A stretch of 64,000 nucleotides of DNA from Plantago ovata (lineage: Eukaryota; Streptophyta; Magnoliopsida; Lamiales; Plantaginaceae), in the NCBI GenBank assembly GCA_028274465.1, contig CM051455.1, positions 127,755,462 through 127,819,461 of the forward strand, in the 5' to 3' direction. Of this stretch, positions 45,500-56,953 are shown piece after piece (the stretch's first letter is position 1; every line of letters starts with the position of its first letter). The translations under genes and the position numbers were made by a program. The notes beneath the pieces are model-generated. The model saw nothing but the letters and a program-made list of their open reading frames with translations. It searched no databases and was not told where the DNA came from.

Positions 45500-46979
45500 A
45501 TGGTTAACGATGAACAACGAATTTGGATACTACGCTCGTATGTGTTGATCAATTTAGGGATGATGGTTGCTATGTTTTGGTACTACACTAGTCATGTGAG
45601 TCCTTACTTGCCTCGTAAGCGAAAGAGGGGAAGGTGCTATAGAATCCTCAGTAAGATAGATGGACAGAGGGAGTACATGTCGAGGTTAACAATGATGAAT
45701 GATGTTGATACAAAGAACTCCCTCCGTATGGATAGAGAGTGTTTTCAGCAGTTCTGTTTCATGCTCAGAGATAGTGGGGGGCTCCGGGGCAGCCGCTGGG
45801 TGAGCTTATAGGAGAAGGTTGCTACCTTCTTAGCCATTTTAGGTCACCACACGAAACACTGTGTTGCCATGTTTGCTTGGAGACGCTCGGCACATACTGT
45901 TAGCACATATTTCAACGAGGTGCTGTAGTGTGTGCTGAAACTACATACAATCTTGCTTGCTGAACCTATCCCAATCCCTCACGACTGCGAGGAAGAGCCT
46001 TGGTGCCATTTCCAGGTTATACGTTGCTTGTATTAAGAGTTCATATATGAAATGGTAAGTTCGACAGCGTATAAGTCATTCATTCACTAACAATATTCTT
46101 TTGCCATGTTATGCAGCAATGCCTTGGGGCACTTGATAGATCGTACATAAAGGTTCAATGTCCGAGTACAGTTCATTCTCTATATCGTAACCGGAAGGGA
46201 TTTCTGTCCGTGAACGTGCTTGGGGTATGTGACAAGGACATGAAGTTCATATATGTATTAACGGGGTGGGAAGGATCTGCTGCCGATAGTCGAGTGCTTC
46301 GTGATGCAATGAACCGGACAGATGGGGCATTTTCTGTTCCTAAAGGTAGAAACTTGACCTGTTAAGATCACATTCCAACGACGTTCAGTTTATTGCAAGC
46401 TGTTCTTTTAACAACATGTTTGAAAGTTAACTTGATTTCATTTAATGTGTAGGTTACTACTACCTTGTTGATGCTGGCTACATGAATGCACCCGGTTTCC
46501 TCCCCCCTTTCCGGAAGACAAGGTATCACCTGAAGGAGTGGGAGGATTCGAATATGCGCCCTAAGACACCGAAGGAGTACTTCAATCTGAAGCACTCACA
46601 AGCCAGAAATGTGATTGAGAGGGCTTGGGGCCTTTTGAAAAAGAGATTCGGGATCCTTCGATCCAACTCTCACTACCCTTTGGACACAAAGAATGACATC
46701 ATATTAGCCTGCTGCCTCATACACAACTTTCTAAGGATTAGGAAGAGCGATGATGAGTGGCTTTGCAAGGAGAAGACTGATGAGCTCCCTGACGGTGGGT
46801 TTGAGGAAGTGGACGTGGATCCAGATCACTATGCCGCCGCTAGAGCGATCCCTGATCCAGATCCCATAGATGTCTTAAGGAAGTGTCCTGAGTGGAAGCA
46901 ATTTCATAGAATTCGGGCCGAGAGGATGTATTTTGGATGGAAGAAGAGATATGCGTTGAGGCATCTAGGGAATGAATGA
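45500..46979 (+). pseudogene. PIF/Harbinger transposase (HARBI1-like), broken
   Basis: Three exons: 45500-46015, 46117-46345 and 46453-46979, with clean GT-AG introns (a phase-0 and a phase-1 junction). The N-terminal part carries NDVDTKNSLRMDRECFQQFC and FLAILGHHTKH. The DDE_Tnp_4 catalytic core follows: QCLGALDRSYIKV (first Asp), GSAADSRVL (second Asp), YYLVDAGY, PKTPKEYFNLKHSQARNVIE and RAWGLLKKRFGIL (Glu). Two in-frame TAG codons at 45809 and 45926 in exon 1 disable it. The next gene is the usual partner, a Myb/SANT-like protein, in the same orientation 340 bp downstream. Confidence 0.88.
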
Positions 46980-47320
46980 GTTTCCACACGGATCAATCTA
47001 CGAAATGAATTGGTTTATATTTGGCTTGTTGCATTAATGGGATCTATTCTGTCTACCACAATACTTTCACCGCTTGTGTCGATGGCGATCTACTCGGTGT
47101 TTTATATGCTCTATTAATATTTGGTATCTGTCTATGTATCCAATAACATATAACCGGTTCGAGACATTTCTAAGGATATGATTAGTTGATGTGGAATTTC
47201 ACTTCAGTTCATTGAATTATATGTCATGCTATGAACTCGTGTTTGAATTATCTTCCATGAACTTAGTTGTAATTACCTCTTACCCATTTGAAATCTGACC
47301 GGAATTCATTTCTTTTGTAG

Positions 47321-48576
47321 ATGGACTCAAGTGAATACGCCCTCAACTTTGGCAACACTCCAGAAGCCCCGACCCCATTTATGGATACCCCTAGCCAGCA
47401 GTTTGAAGTAGTTATGGAAACTCAAGAACAACCTGCCGACAATCCACCCGTTGCAATGATGTAGACCAAGGGAAGGAAAGGCAGGTCCTCCAGAAAGGTC
47501 CCCGAAGGCGAACCGAAAAAGAAGAACAGGAAATGGACTACTAAAGAGGAGGCTGTCTTGATCGAAGGAATGCGGAAGGCCAAGCTGTCTGGTCTCAAAA
47601 GTGATCAAGGTTTCCGTGCAGGTGGTCTCAACTTCATACAGACGTACTTGCAGATGAAGTTGCCTGGTTGCGGTCTAATGGTGTGTCCTCACATCACAAA
47701 CCAACTCCGCCAGTGGAGAGACAAGCACAAGGAGATCTTGATGATCAAGTCCCGTAGCGGTAATGCATGGAGTGACACGTTGAAGAACTTCTCTGAATGT
47801 CCACCAGAGATATGGTCAAAGATAACCAAGGTAATGAAAATATTCAGAAGTTATGTAAGGCTATATGTTTGTGGTGCATTATTTTTGACTAAGTGCGATT
47901 GATTTTGTCAGGACTACCCTAAGATAGGAGTTTTAAAGGATTTCACTTGGAACTACTTCGATGACTGGTGTGATATATTTGGCACAGACATAGCTACCGG
48001 TAAGAGGTCGAAGGCTTCGGTCAAGGTCTGAACAAGATTTTGGCAGGGGACAGGTTTGCCACTGTTTCTGATGATCTGGACATTGGTTACGATTTGAATG
48101 CGGATGACCTGGATGGCGAAGTTAACAAGCCCGCTGATCAGACCTTGACGGATAACGAGAATCCTTCGCCAAATATTCAGAAGAAAACCACAAGGACTTG
48201 CATCCCTGATTTCTGTGAAGGAAATGTGGTCCCCAAGAAGAGAAAAATGAGGTACAAAACTGAGATCGATACCGCATTTGTTGCTATGATGGAAGGATTT
48301 ATTAGTGTGAGCAAGGAAGCACTCACTACTCTCCGTGTTCCAATGTCTGGGGGTACCAATCAACCGGCTGCTGAAGATCTCTCGAAAGAGATGGATGAGA
48401 TGAATTCAACTCTTAATAGCTTTCCAGGACTGACATCTCAGTACCGAGTCCCAATTGGCCTGAAGCTTGCTCAAAATGGCACCTTGAGAAAGTACTTTCT
48501 TAGGATGAACTCGGCTGATCAGTTCACTTACTTGCAGATTGCGATTTCGGAGGTGGACTGTGAGAAATGTTCCTAA
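47321..48576 (+). pseudogene. Myb/SANT-like DNA-binding partner of the Harbinger transposase, broken
   Basis: Exon 1 (47321-47830) starts MDSSEYALNFG, has an in-frame TAG at 47462, a basic stretch (TKGRKGRSSRK), then the SANT-like domain: WTTKEEAVLIEGMRKA, ITNQLRQWRDKHKE, WSDTLKNF. Its donor is CCAAG|GTAATG. Exon 2 (from about 47912) reads DYPKIGVLKDFTWNYFDDW, shifts frame near 48012, and continues GFGQGLNKI to the stop at 48576 with an acidic middle and a C-terminal NSADQFTYLQIAI segment. This is the second protein of PIF/Harbinger elements, which binds the element ends and imports the transposase into the nucleus. Confidence 0.8.
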
Positions 48577-49108
48577 GCAGTCGGGGGAGCACAACGTCGG
48601 TTACTATGTCCTCAATGATCGTAGTTTGGACTGCCATTGGGAGGTTCATATTCTGTTTTGCCATTGAACAGGTGAGTAAGTGTTTCGTCTATTTGTTCTA
48701 CCCTCTCTATGTTGCTCCAAAATATGGAGTCGCTGTGTTTGGATTAGTTCTTTTAAATACCGTCTATTTCAATCGTGTTGTAATTGTTAAAGACCTTAAC
48801 ATTTTGTGAACCGGAATCTGCAACATTTATTGAATTAGCATTCGCGGTGGTGTGTGTATTGACTTCGAAGCGGAGTTGTATGTTTTCCTCAGGTCCTGAT
48901 TTTTGGATTATGCCGTGACAAATATTAAACGGTAAATATAGGGGTACCATTAACTTCCTTCTCTCACTTCGTTACACTTGGGAAATAAAGACAACTACTA
49001 AATTACGATACGACCAAGTCCATAAGGACAACAACGACACTAATCCATACTAGAAATGGAACAGATTTCTTGTGGCGAAAGAAGTTAATCTTGGAATACA
49101 GCTGGATA

Positions 49109-50121
49109 TCATTTTTCCTCCTTGATGACCCTTCGAATAAGCTTGGGAACAAACTCCGCCTTGTGCGGTGGAGTGCTGCCACTCGAAGAATCCGTCCGGG
49201 GAAGTCACAAAGTCCCAAACAATCTCTCTTTTAGCCGCACTCTTCTCCGCACTAGCATTCCGTGCTGCAATCCACTGCTCTTCAGTTCCCATTTCAATGC
49301 CCGGGGAGCTCAGAGTTGGTGAGGAAAAACGCATCTTGAAAGGTGAATCCGGCGATGATATGCCAATGTTCCAGCCGGGACCACCCATCCCAACAATCCG
49401 ACCGAATTCGGAACCTCGAGCATTGATGGCAGAGTCAGTTTCGAGCACAGCTCCTCCGGAAGCCAACGGGGCGGGGGAGTTAGGTAGCTGAGCCGGGAAC
49501 TTATCAAGTTCAAAGGTTGGTGGAATTTTCACGCGGCTTTCCTTCGTCAATTCCTCGGTGTCTTCAACAACTAGCTCTTGTTCGACGTACTTTCCAAGAG
49601 GTCCATCAAAGATCAAGGACAGCTCATGGAGGAGAGGGTCGGCAACCAAGAAGTACCAGTTGCAACGATCATCTAACTGCAGTTAAAACAATCGAAAAAG
49701 TTAGTTTGTCATATAAACATATTGTACGTGGTTAGTTGAATTGTTGATAGCGTACGAAAGAACTTGCCTTCAAAGCTTTCTCCCACTGTCCATCATTTCC
49801 TTCAAACTTGCCGAGCTCGGAGTTGAATTACAGTTCAGTGTGGTTAAGCATTCTCTGAGTCACGACATGCCGGCGGTGGAGATCATAAAGAATATCCATG
49901 ATCTGAGCGGGTGTATATGTCTTCTTGAACTTGTACTTGAGAGCAGACACTACAATCGTAGTCCCAAAGTCGATATGTGTTGGCCAGTCCCAGGTCTTGG
50001 GATCACTGGCAAGTTGAGCGAGGGCCTCGACAACATACTCGACATGGCTTTTCGGGAAAGTGGACTTGTAGAACAAGAGGGAGAGAGCCCGGAGAGCGGA
50101 CTGGCTTGGTTTTCCTTCCAT
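49109..50121 (-). pseudogene. Unnamed two-exon gene family, copy 1
   Basis: Exon 1 (50121-49768) reads STFPKSHVEYVVEALAQLA, then WDWPTHIDFG, YKFKKTYTPAQIMDIL and RRH. It is interrupted by TAA at 49828 and ends WEKALK at an apparent GC donor (AAG|GCAAGT). Exon 2 (49676 to about 49109) reads DDRCNWYFLVADPLLHELS, a low-complexity middle, then REIVWDFV and, after a one-base shift, FVPKLIRRVIKEEK. The gene at 56954 is a clear homologue with the intron at the same place. No known domain is recognised. The mutations make this copy a pseudogene. Confidence 0.6.
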
Positions 50122-50749
50122 GGGAGAATGTTTGGCAAGAGTGGTTGATGTAAGTTGAATATTTAAAATAGCTTGTTATTTGTAGATGGAGTGCTGTGAA
50201 GAAGAACTTGTCATGTGGAGCTATTTATAGAGCATTGTATCAGTTTGCATGGACTTCACACTCATAAATGAATGCCAACCACCTAAAGTTAACTGCCATA
50301 ATTCATCCTCCTTTCTAAACTTGTAGTTGGTTGCTTGAAAGTATTCTACACGTTACTCGTCTACTCACCAAAAGAGCTCGTTCCTTAAAGTGTAACTTGG
50401 CGAGTATGTTAGACTGTAGTAATCAATAACGCAAATGGAGTTCATATAAAATCTAAGCTTGCAATAGTACGTTTTGTTTCGTTATAGTTACTATGATATC
50501 TAAGTGAACTCATATAAGAAGACATCGATAATGCATAGACAAACAAGGCAACAAGCCACCCACAGTTTAACAACACACAGAGAAGTGTTAAGGATAGTTG
50601 TCTTACCATTCGATTAAATTCATCCAAAAAAAAAAGAGTACGAACTGACTTAGGCAGAAATGAAAATAAGTCTTAAGGATAACAAAGCACATATTAGACA
50701 GTCAAGTTCTTAATTTAAAAGGTCCTAATTAAAGGTGCATCTTTACCCA
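50122..50749. other. Intergenic; no gene seen
   Basis: This lies between two minus-strand genes. It probably contains the promoter of the 50121 gene (TATTTATAG at about 50222 reads as a possible TATA region on the minus strand) and the 3' UTR of the PB1-like gene. Confidence 0.35.
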
Positions 50750-52764
50750 CTAAACTTCCTCCACTTTAACACGAACAACCGGTGCTTCATTTGGTTTGTC
50801 CAGTTCATCCTCGGTGACACCAGCCAACTCGAACTTACCCGGTAGTGGATTGTTAAGTGGCATCATGTAGCTTTCACTTGTAGAAAAATCCCAGTAGTCA
50901 CCTTCCCGTAGCGGAACACGGGGCTTCATCGATGTATGAATGTACCAGCTTTCAGCAAAGGCTTCTCGCCTGGCCATCTCTCGGGCTTCGGTGTCCATCC
51001 TAACCTCATGCAGCTGAGTGGCCTCGGTGTAGTAAGCAAAGACACTGAAGTTGCGAGACGTCTTAGGGACCCGATCAGGCAGGGAGTAGTAAACGGTTCT
51101 AATGTTGTGCCCCTCCGGACAAGTCTTGTACTCAGCATCCTGGCCGTAAATCCTAACAATCCAGCGGCTATGAGCATCGCAATTCTCCCACATCTGGACA
51201 AGGGAAAATTCACTGTCCAAAGGCTTCAATCCAACTTGGGGGTTGGCCTCCGGAGGAGAGTAAGCATGGTACCAGAACCGAGCCGGCAGAGTCACCTCAA
51301 GCAACATCATCTCAATAGCAAGGCAGAGCTCGGCAAGGGAGTAGTTCTCTGGGTCCACATTGTGGATGTAGTGGGTCCAGCCACCAAGATAGTCCAAGTC
51401 CCCCGTTGTTGCCCCATGCCAACGCCCCCCAATCTTCAGCTCAATTGTGCGCAGATAATCAGGGATCCCTGCGTGCGGGCAAAAAACGCGTAACTTAGTT
51501 AGTTTCAAGTAGTAACAGTCCATGGACAATAAGGCAACATAAGACAGGGCATAATATTAGAACAGTTGGCCAGTCCCAACTGAACCGGTCACGATTAAGT
51601 TATCTACATGTCTAATAAATCGTTGTATCAAGTAAAGTGACTACACGAACATGTTTATGTGCTCGTATAACAAAATGAGAGATCAAAACACATGATCACG
51701 CAACATTATCTATACAGTTGCAAGTAATGTTAGGATAAGCTTTTTTTTCCCACATAAAATCAAATTAGAACAGAGCAAAGCATTAATACATTGTTCAAAT
51801 CTTATCTCAACCTGTGCATAAAGTTGTTGATGGGATTGCACGGTACGTATCATTTAACTCAAACAACTAACCCTACGAATTTAAAAGGCATAATGAACTG
51901 CATGCAGAAAGAACAAGCCAACAACTATCTGGTTCTATGCCTTAATCCATGATTTAAACAGCTATAACTCATAAATTCATATCTACCACAGCCAACCTAC
52001 ACTACTAGAACAGGGGGTGATTTCCAGTCACTTCATTCCTATCATCTTCACAATGACATGCAAATAACATCATGGCAACCTAAATCATTCATTTAAGAGG
52101 GTACTAGGATGAAATGTCAGCAAGTAAAACTGGTACACTTAGATATCATCTCCATTAATGAGTGTACTCTATAAATCTCTACTGCAACCATAAAGTAAGA
52201 ACAAAATCTATGATCAAAATCTAACATATACAGCCATCACATCCCTTTTTCTCTCTGTCCCTAAAAACAGAGCATCCATAAATGAAAGAGACACCTTTTG
52301 GTACTCGACTTGAAACTCAAATGAAAGATCAAATCTCAACTAGAAACTCAATATTATCTGGAAACAACTACCTCTCCCATACGGTCAAATCTCATCTACA
52401 AACTCAATATTATCTGGAAACAAGTACCTCTCCCAAACGGTCAAATCTAGGATGAAGATTGACTACACGAATTAGGAAACAGATCTTGACTAATCTAACG
52501 CAGTCAGTACTCGCCCTAAGTGCAAATTAAGCATTGTCTTTCACAATCAGTACGGACGGACAGATCGATTTCATAGATAAAAATGAAAATCACGAAATCA
52601 AACACTAACATTCAACAAATCGAATGAAGTTAGGGATTAGGGCTCTTACTCTTGTACCTTCTTGGTCCCGACTTTGGCCCAGTGCGCTTGGGGTACGGCG
52701 TTCCCGGTCCGGTGCCGTTGCCGCCGGGTTTGAGGAGGTAGCGGTTCAGTCGAGTGGCCTCCAT
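50750..52764 (-). CDS. PB1-like-domain protein (MuDR N-terminal type), 277 aa
   Basis: Exon 1 is 52764-52650, exon 2 is 51468-50750, and the intron is 1181 bp with GT-AG ends and a phase-1 junction (arginine codon A|GG). Residues 1-38 are basic and Gly/Pro-rich (KRTGPKSGPRRY), possibly a nuclear signal. Residues about 40-150 match the plant PB1-like domain: TIELKIGGRW, DYLGGWTHYIHNVDPENYSL, FWYHAYSPPE, GLKPLDSEFSLVQMW. That domain usually sits at the N-terminus of MuDR transposases and their derivatives. The rest (150-277) has YYSLPDRVPKTSRNFSVF and ends in an acidic VRVKVEEV; no transposase domain follows. The frame is intact. It is either a domesticated transposon-derived gene or a cargo gene. 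Confidence 0.7.
52331..52448. repeat. Tandem duplication of about 60 bp in an intron
   Basis: Two successive blocks share AACTCAATATTATCTGGAAA, then CAAGTACCTCTCCCA and ACGGTCAAATCT. It lies within the intron of the PB1-like gene and its function is unknown. Confidence 0.75.
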
Positions 52765-53716
52765 GGATCGTGGCTTTCAATGCTTTGACAGTGGAGTAGT
52801 TGGAGGATAAATGAGGTAGTGGGGTGGAAGAGTATCCAATATGGGTTATTAATGGGGAAGTGACATGAGTTGATTTAAACAGGGGAAAGGAGCTGAAACG
52901 CCGGTTGAACCTATCTCTAATGCACTGTTTGCTGCTCATAAGATAATGGCAAAATATATCTTGGAAAGTGCCACTCTGCTTTTTTGCTACATCTTAGGTC
53001 ATCTCATATTGATTCTTACAAGAAATGATGATCTTTGGGGCTCGTGAAGTTGCAGACTGCTTAATTGCTCTGTTCTTCTTTTGTATGAATATGAGTACAC
53101 TACACTTGCATGCTTACAATACTACTGGTTCGCGCGTGTAGGAATTATATCCTCGTGCAGTTCAAGATTTAGTAGTTTTAATAATAATAATCCTATTTCA
53201 TGTACTTATGTTGTGTACACTTTGACTACTACTGTACTCCATATGCTCTACTATGTGGAAAAAAATAGTAAATGTAATCCTATATTCTACAACATTGGGT
53301 GACACTTGTCACCATCCAATGGATCACTTGAATGTTGGTCAAAGATCGATCCACCTTAATAAACGAGATTGAAATTAACAAAACATGATCTCCGTCTACT
53401 CTCTTTTTTCATAGTGGTGAAAGTGTTAAATCCAACTCAACATGGTCGCTCTTACATTGTATCTAACATAACTGCGTGTCCGAATTATCTAACGTAACAA
53501 CGCGTCCGACTCATCATGGTTGCTACTACATTGGATTAGGTTAACCCCTAATCCAATACCTTAATCAAAATAGCTACAATGAATTTTCATTAACATGCTC
53601 GGGTGCCACATGTGTGTAGGCTATATATAAACACCCCATGACACTCAACTTACCCAAGCCATCTTCATCATACTTAGACAAAAACAATCACAGGAAAACA
53701 AGCCACCTGCTGCCAA
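52765..53716. other. Divergent intergenic region
   Basis: It separates the minus-strand PB1-like gene from the plus-strand zf-GRF cluster. CTATATATAA at about 53622 is a good TATA candidate for the first zf-GRF gene. ACGCGTCCGACTCATC and a related CGTGTCCGAATTATC occur near 53495, a short imperfect repeat. No coding sequence is seen. Confidence 0.45.
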
Positions 53717-54330
53717 ATGGATCCTCCCCCCACCAGAACTTGCCTTTGCAACAACGAAGCCCGAATCTTCGTGTCAATGACTCAACGCAATCCGGGAAGA
53801 AGGTTTGCCAAGTGCGCCCGTGCTTATGTAAGCCACTCGATATTCACATTCAAATTCGAAGGTAATGTATGTTTCTTGTTTCTTGCTAGAATCTTCGTGT
53901 CTAACATAATGTCTACGGTCATTCGCAGTCAGATCACGGCTGCCCATTCTGGGAGTGGGTGGACCCCGAGCTAGACGACTACTACCGGGCACTTTTCAAC
54001 GAATACCGACAATGAATAGACGAGATGAGCGCGCAAATAGAGAGTCTAGAAAGGCAGATCCAGACCCTGGAGGACTTCATCTTGGCAATGAAGCCTCCGT
54101 CGGGCTCTGACTCGGAGTCTATCGATGTCTCCTTCAACCATGCTCACTCAGACAGTGATGATGAGGGTGAGGTTGTTGAGATGACTGTCACATCGACAGT
54201 GGGAATATCGGCAGTAGCTGCTGACGGTGGTGATGGACAGAAGCGCCCCTGCAGTCCCGGAGTTGGAACCCTCATCATCGTCATCTTCACCGTGATCACT
54301 TCAATGATGTATGGCTACCTCTTGGCTTAG
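53717..54330 (+). pseudogene. zf-GRF protein 1 (premature stop)
   Basis: Exon 1 (53717-53827) reads CLCNNEARIFVSMTQRNPGR then RFAKC. The phase-0 intron has donor TAT|GTAAGC and acceptor CGCAG. Exon 2 (from 53929) reads DHGCPFWEWVDPELDDYY. Together they give the GRF zinc finger (C-x-C ... NPGRRF..C ... C..W.W.D), a nucleic-acid-binding motif. TGA at 54013 truncates the protein, but the same frame stays open to 54330: a coiled coil (MSAQIESLERQIQTLE), an acidic Ser-rich part and a C-terminal membrane segment (TLIIVIFTVITSMMYGYLLA). That architecture, finger plus coiled coil plus C-terminal anchor, is the usual one for small plant GRF proteins (At4g04775-like). The TGA is probably a mutated Arg codon. 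Confidence 0.8.
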
Positions 54331-54819
54331 TTCCACGCCAAGATTTGTTTCATTTCAACTTTAAGATGTTTTCCCGTTTCGATCCTAAAAAATGCACTAG
54401 TATTTCCTTTTGTTGTGCCATTGGCATTTTCAGTTTGTATCTCTAACAATTCGGCAATCAAGTAATGAAATCGGCTTATATTAGATGGAATGATTAATCA
54501 GATACATATTTTTACAAACGATCGTTGAAATACGCCCTGTGCTACATAAACAATACACTATGTTTATATACGACAACGTACGGATAACCGGACAAGGACA
54601 ATCGTGGCAACCACTGGATCAACATAAAGAATCAATAAAGCACACCCTGTATTGAGTCATCATTCTGTTGGTTTTTTTGGAGGGAAGCTTCCCTCCAAAA
54701 GTCCACACTTAATTACAGAGTTTGGTAGTTGGAAGCCTACTTTCTTCCCTTATATAAGACCATGTTTGGACCCTAACAGCATCTTCATCACACACAATTG
54801 AAAGAATCAATCAAAAAAA

Positions 54820-55286
54820 ATGGCTGATAACAAACACACTTGCGGTTCTGAGTTGGTAATCGACTATGATTGGGATCTCGAAAATCCCGGGCGTCGTTAT
54901 CAGAAATGTTTGTTGTATAAGGTTTGTGCTCAATTTGGCACAAATGTATTTTGGGGTATTATTATACCTAATTGTTATCTAACTTATTGATTCTTATTTC
55001 ACAGCTTCCCGGAGGATGCGACTACAAAGAGTGGATCGATCCACAGCCAAACCGACGAACTGTTGACTTCATCAACAACTTGGTTCGGGAAAGGCAGGAA
55101 CTCCGAAACATGGAGAAGATGCTCCGATGGAAATTGTGGATGCTAGAGATTGGACCAGAGGCAAGAGAGGAAATGAGGCAGCAGAGGATTGATTTGAGAG
55201 CCCGTATGCTCGAATGGGCAGCAGAAGCTCATGCAATGCGCGAGTTTGATGATATGATTGTTGGATCCAATAACACTCTGGAGTAG
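54820..55286 (+). CDS. zf-GRF protein 2, 127 aa, intact
   Basis: Exon 1 (54820-54921) gives TCGSELVIDYDWDLENPGRR then YQKC. Exon 2 (55005-55286) gives GCDYKEWIDPQPN followed by a coiled coil (NLVRERQELRNMEKMLRWKL) and an Arg/Glu-rich helix. The intron is phase 0, at the same point as in the neighbouring copies. The finger keeps the second Cys, NPGRRY, C and GC..K.WID, but the first Cys-x-Cys is reduced to TCGSE. A missing ligand may weaken metal binding. There is no C-terminal membrane segment, unlike copy 1. The frame is intact and a TATA-like TTATATAAG lies about 65 bp upstream. Confidence 0.75.
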
Positions 55287-55927
55287 ACGAAATATGTAGA
55301 AGACGAGATCTTTTAGGATCTGTGATAATTACCTAGAAGAAACAAAAAATCACTAAATCATCCATTCCACTCTATGAAAACATTATTTAGCATTGACAAC
55401 TTATGTTTTCAGACAAACGTTGTCATTTTAGCGTATCTCATTGTTATGACAGTCGGTTATATCGAATATTATATTAATAATCGTTAGTTGCACTCTAACT
55501 CGTTTAAGAATCGTATCACCGACATCTGACTTATCGTAAACAACGAAGACTACAAGCCAACCACCACATGTCATTAAGGAGATTTGGTGGTTTGAATATA
55601 CTATTTGGCTTTGACCAAATCTTTGGGCAATTCAATGATCTGTGCATGGTATTACATCACAATTTGTCACCTTTTCTCCATATCTACTTCTATGGTACAC
55701 TCAAAGACCTATTCTGTCCACTCCACCCTACTCCAAGTACATACAATCCATTGATTACGTTGAACAGTATTGGAGGGAAACTGGAGGGTGGTATTGGCGC
55801 CATTTCTTAGTATTACAATATGTTGTGCCACCTTTGTTTGGGCTTATATATAGCCATGCAACATGTCACATACCAACACCACCACATTCACATTAGCAAA
55901 TATAATTGGCATAGGGTCAAACAAACA
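55287..55927. other. Intergenic spacer between zf-GRF copies
   Basis: TATATATAG at about 55848 lies 80 bp before the next ATG and is a likely TATA box. No other feature is seen. Confidence 0.45.
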
Positions 55928-56334
55928 ATGCCTCCACCACACACATGTGGCAACGAGCTCTTCACCTACACAGTTTGGCATCCAACAACTCCGGGAAGGA
56001 GGATTCAACAATGTGCGCGTTACGCGGTAGTAGTTGGATCTATTTTTCTCCGTTACATTAAAAAAGTCATGTACAAGTTGAGCGTACTCGATTATTTGGA
56101 TTGAAATGGCTAACAACTTTTGTCTCCTACTATTTTACATTGCAGCTCGAAGACGGTTGCAAATACCGAGGGTGGATTGATCCTCCGCTGACGGAGCACT
56201 ACCGCATCTGCATGGCCAACCTCCTCATCGAACAAACAATAATGAGGTGTGAATTGATCCTAGCTCAGGGGCCTTGTCCATCAAATGGAGGAGCAGATCA
56301 TTCAAAGCAACTACGCAAGCATGGAATTGAGTGA
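55928..56334 (+). CDS. zf-GRF protein 3, 95 aa
   Basis: Exon 1 (55928-56026) reads MPPPHTCGNELFTYTVWHPT and TPGRRIQQC. The phase-0 intron ends TTGCAG, and exon 2 (56146-56334) reads LEDGCKYRGWIDPP then a short helical tail. The finger has the same spacing as copy 2 and likewise a single Cys at its start. It is the shortest copy of the cluster. The coiled coil is cut short (NLLIEQTIMRCELI) and the C-terminus ends HGIE. The frame is open, but truncation relative to copies 1, 2 and 4 makes function uncertain. Confidence 0.65.
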
Positions 56335-56953
56335 TCGGCTGCCTCACCTAGCAGACGACTTGGGCAAAATGAAAATGGACGAGGCAGGGCTGTCTGGTAC
56401 CAAGTAATAGCCCTGAGCAGCGATCTTCAGCCCCGACTGATTCTACAATTCTCGTAACTTTAAATTTATGCAAAGAATGTACGACTAGTTACTCGCCCTA
56501 AGTGAGGCTGTCTAAGTTAGTTTAAATTTCCATTTCTTGTTCAGATCAGTTCAACAAGTACCCTATGCGGTTTGAATCGTTTTCACCTTTTACATTAATG
56601 AAAATGCAGTTGGGGTTTGACTCGTCCATTAAACACTACTATTGCCATCGATTCAAATTACAAAAAACGTACTTAAAACTACAACGTGACTAACACGACG
56701 AAATTCATATAAGCACAACGTAAACGAATGTACAATAACGGGGAACTCAAACTAAACGTTTATAATAAACATATCATTAATGCACCCCAACCATCAATTG
56801 TAGGAGGTGGTTGAGTTTCATTAAGGCGACATAACCTAAGCTTATAGGACAAATAACCTATAAATTGCCCTGCCTACCATCCATTTTCTCAACACTACCA
56901 GATTCCAACACACCCTAATCCTATCTTGCTGCTAAAAGAAAAGTGAAAAACAA
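56335..56953. other. Intergenic spacer
   Basis: No gene is seen. The sequence GCCTCACCTAGCAGACGAC after 56341 can be read as a former continuation of the zf-GRF 3 coiled coil, but it is not in frame. Confidence 0.35.
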
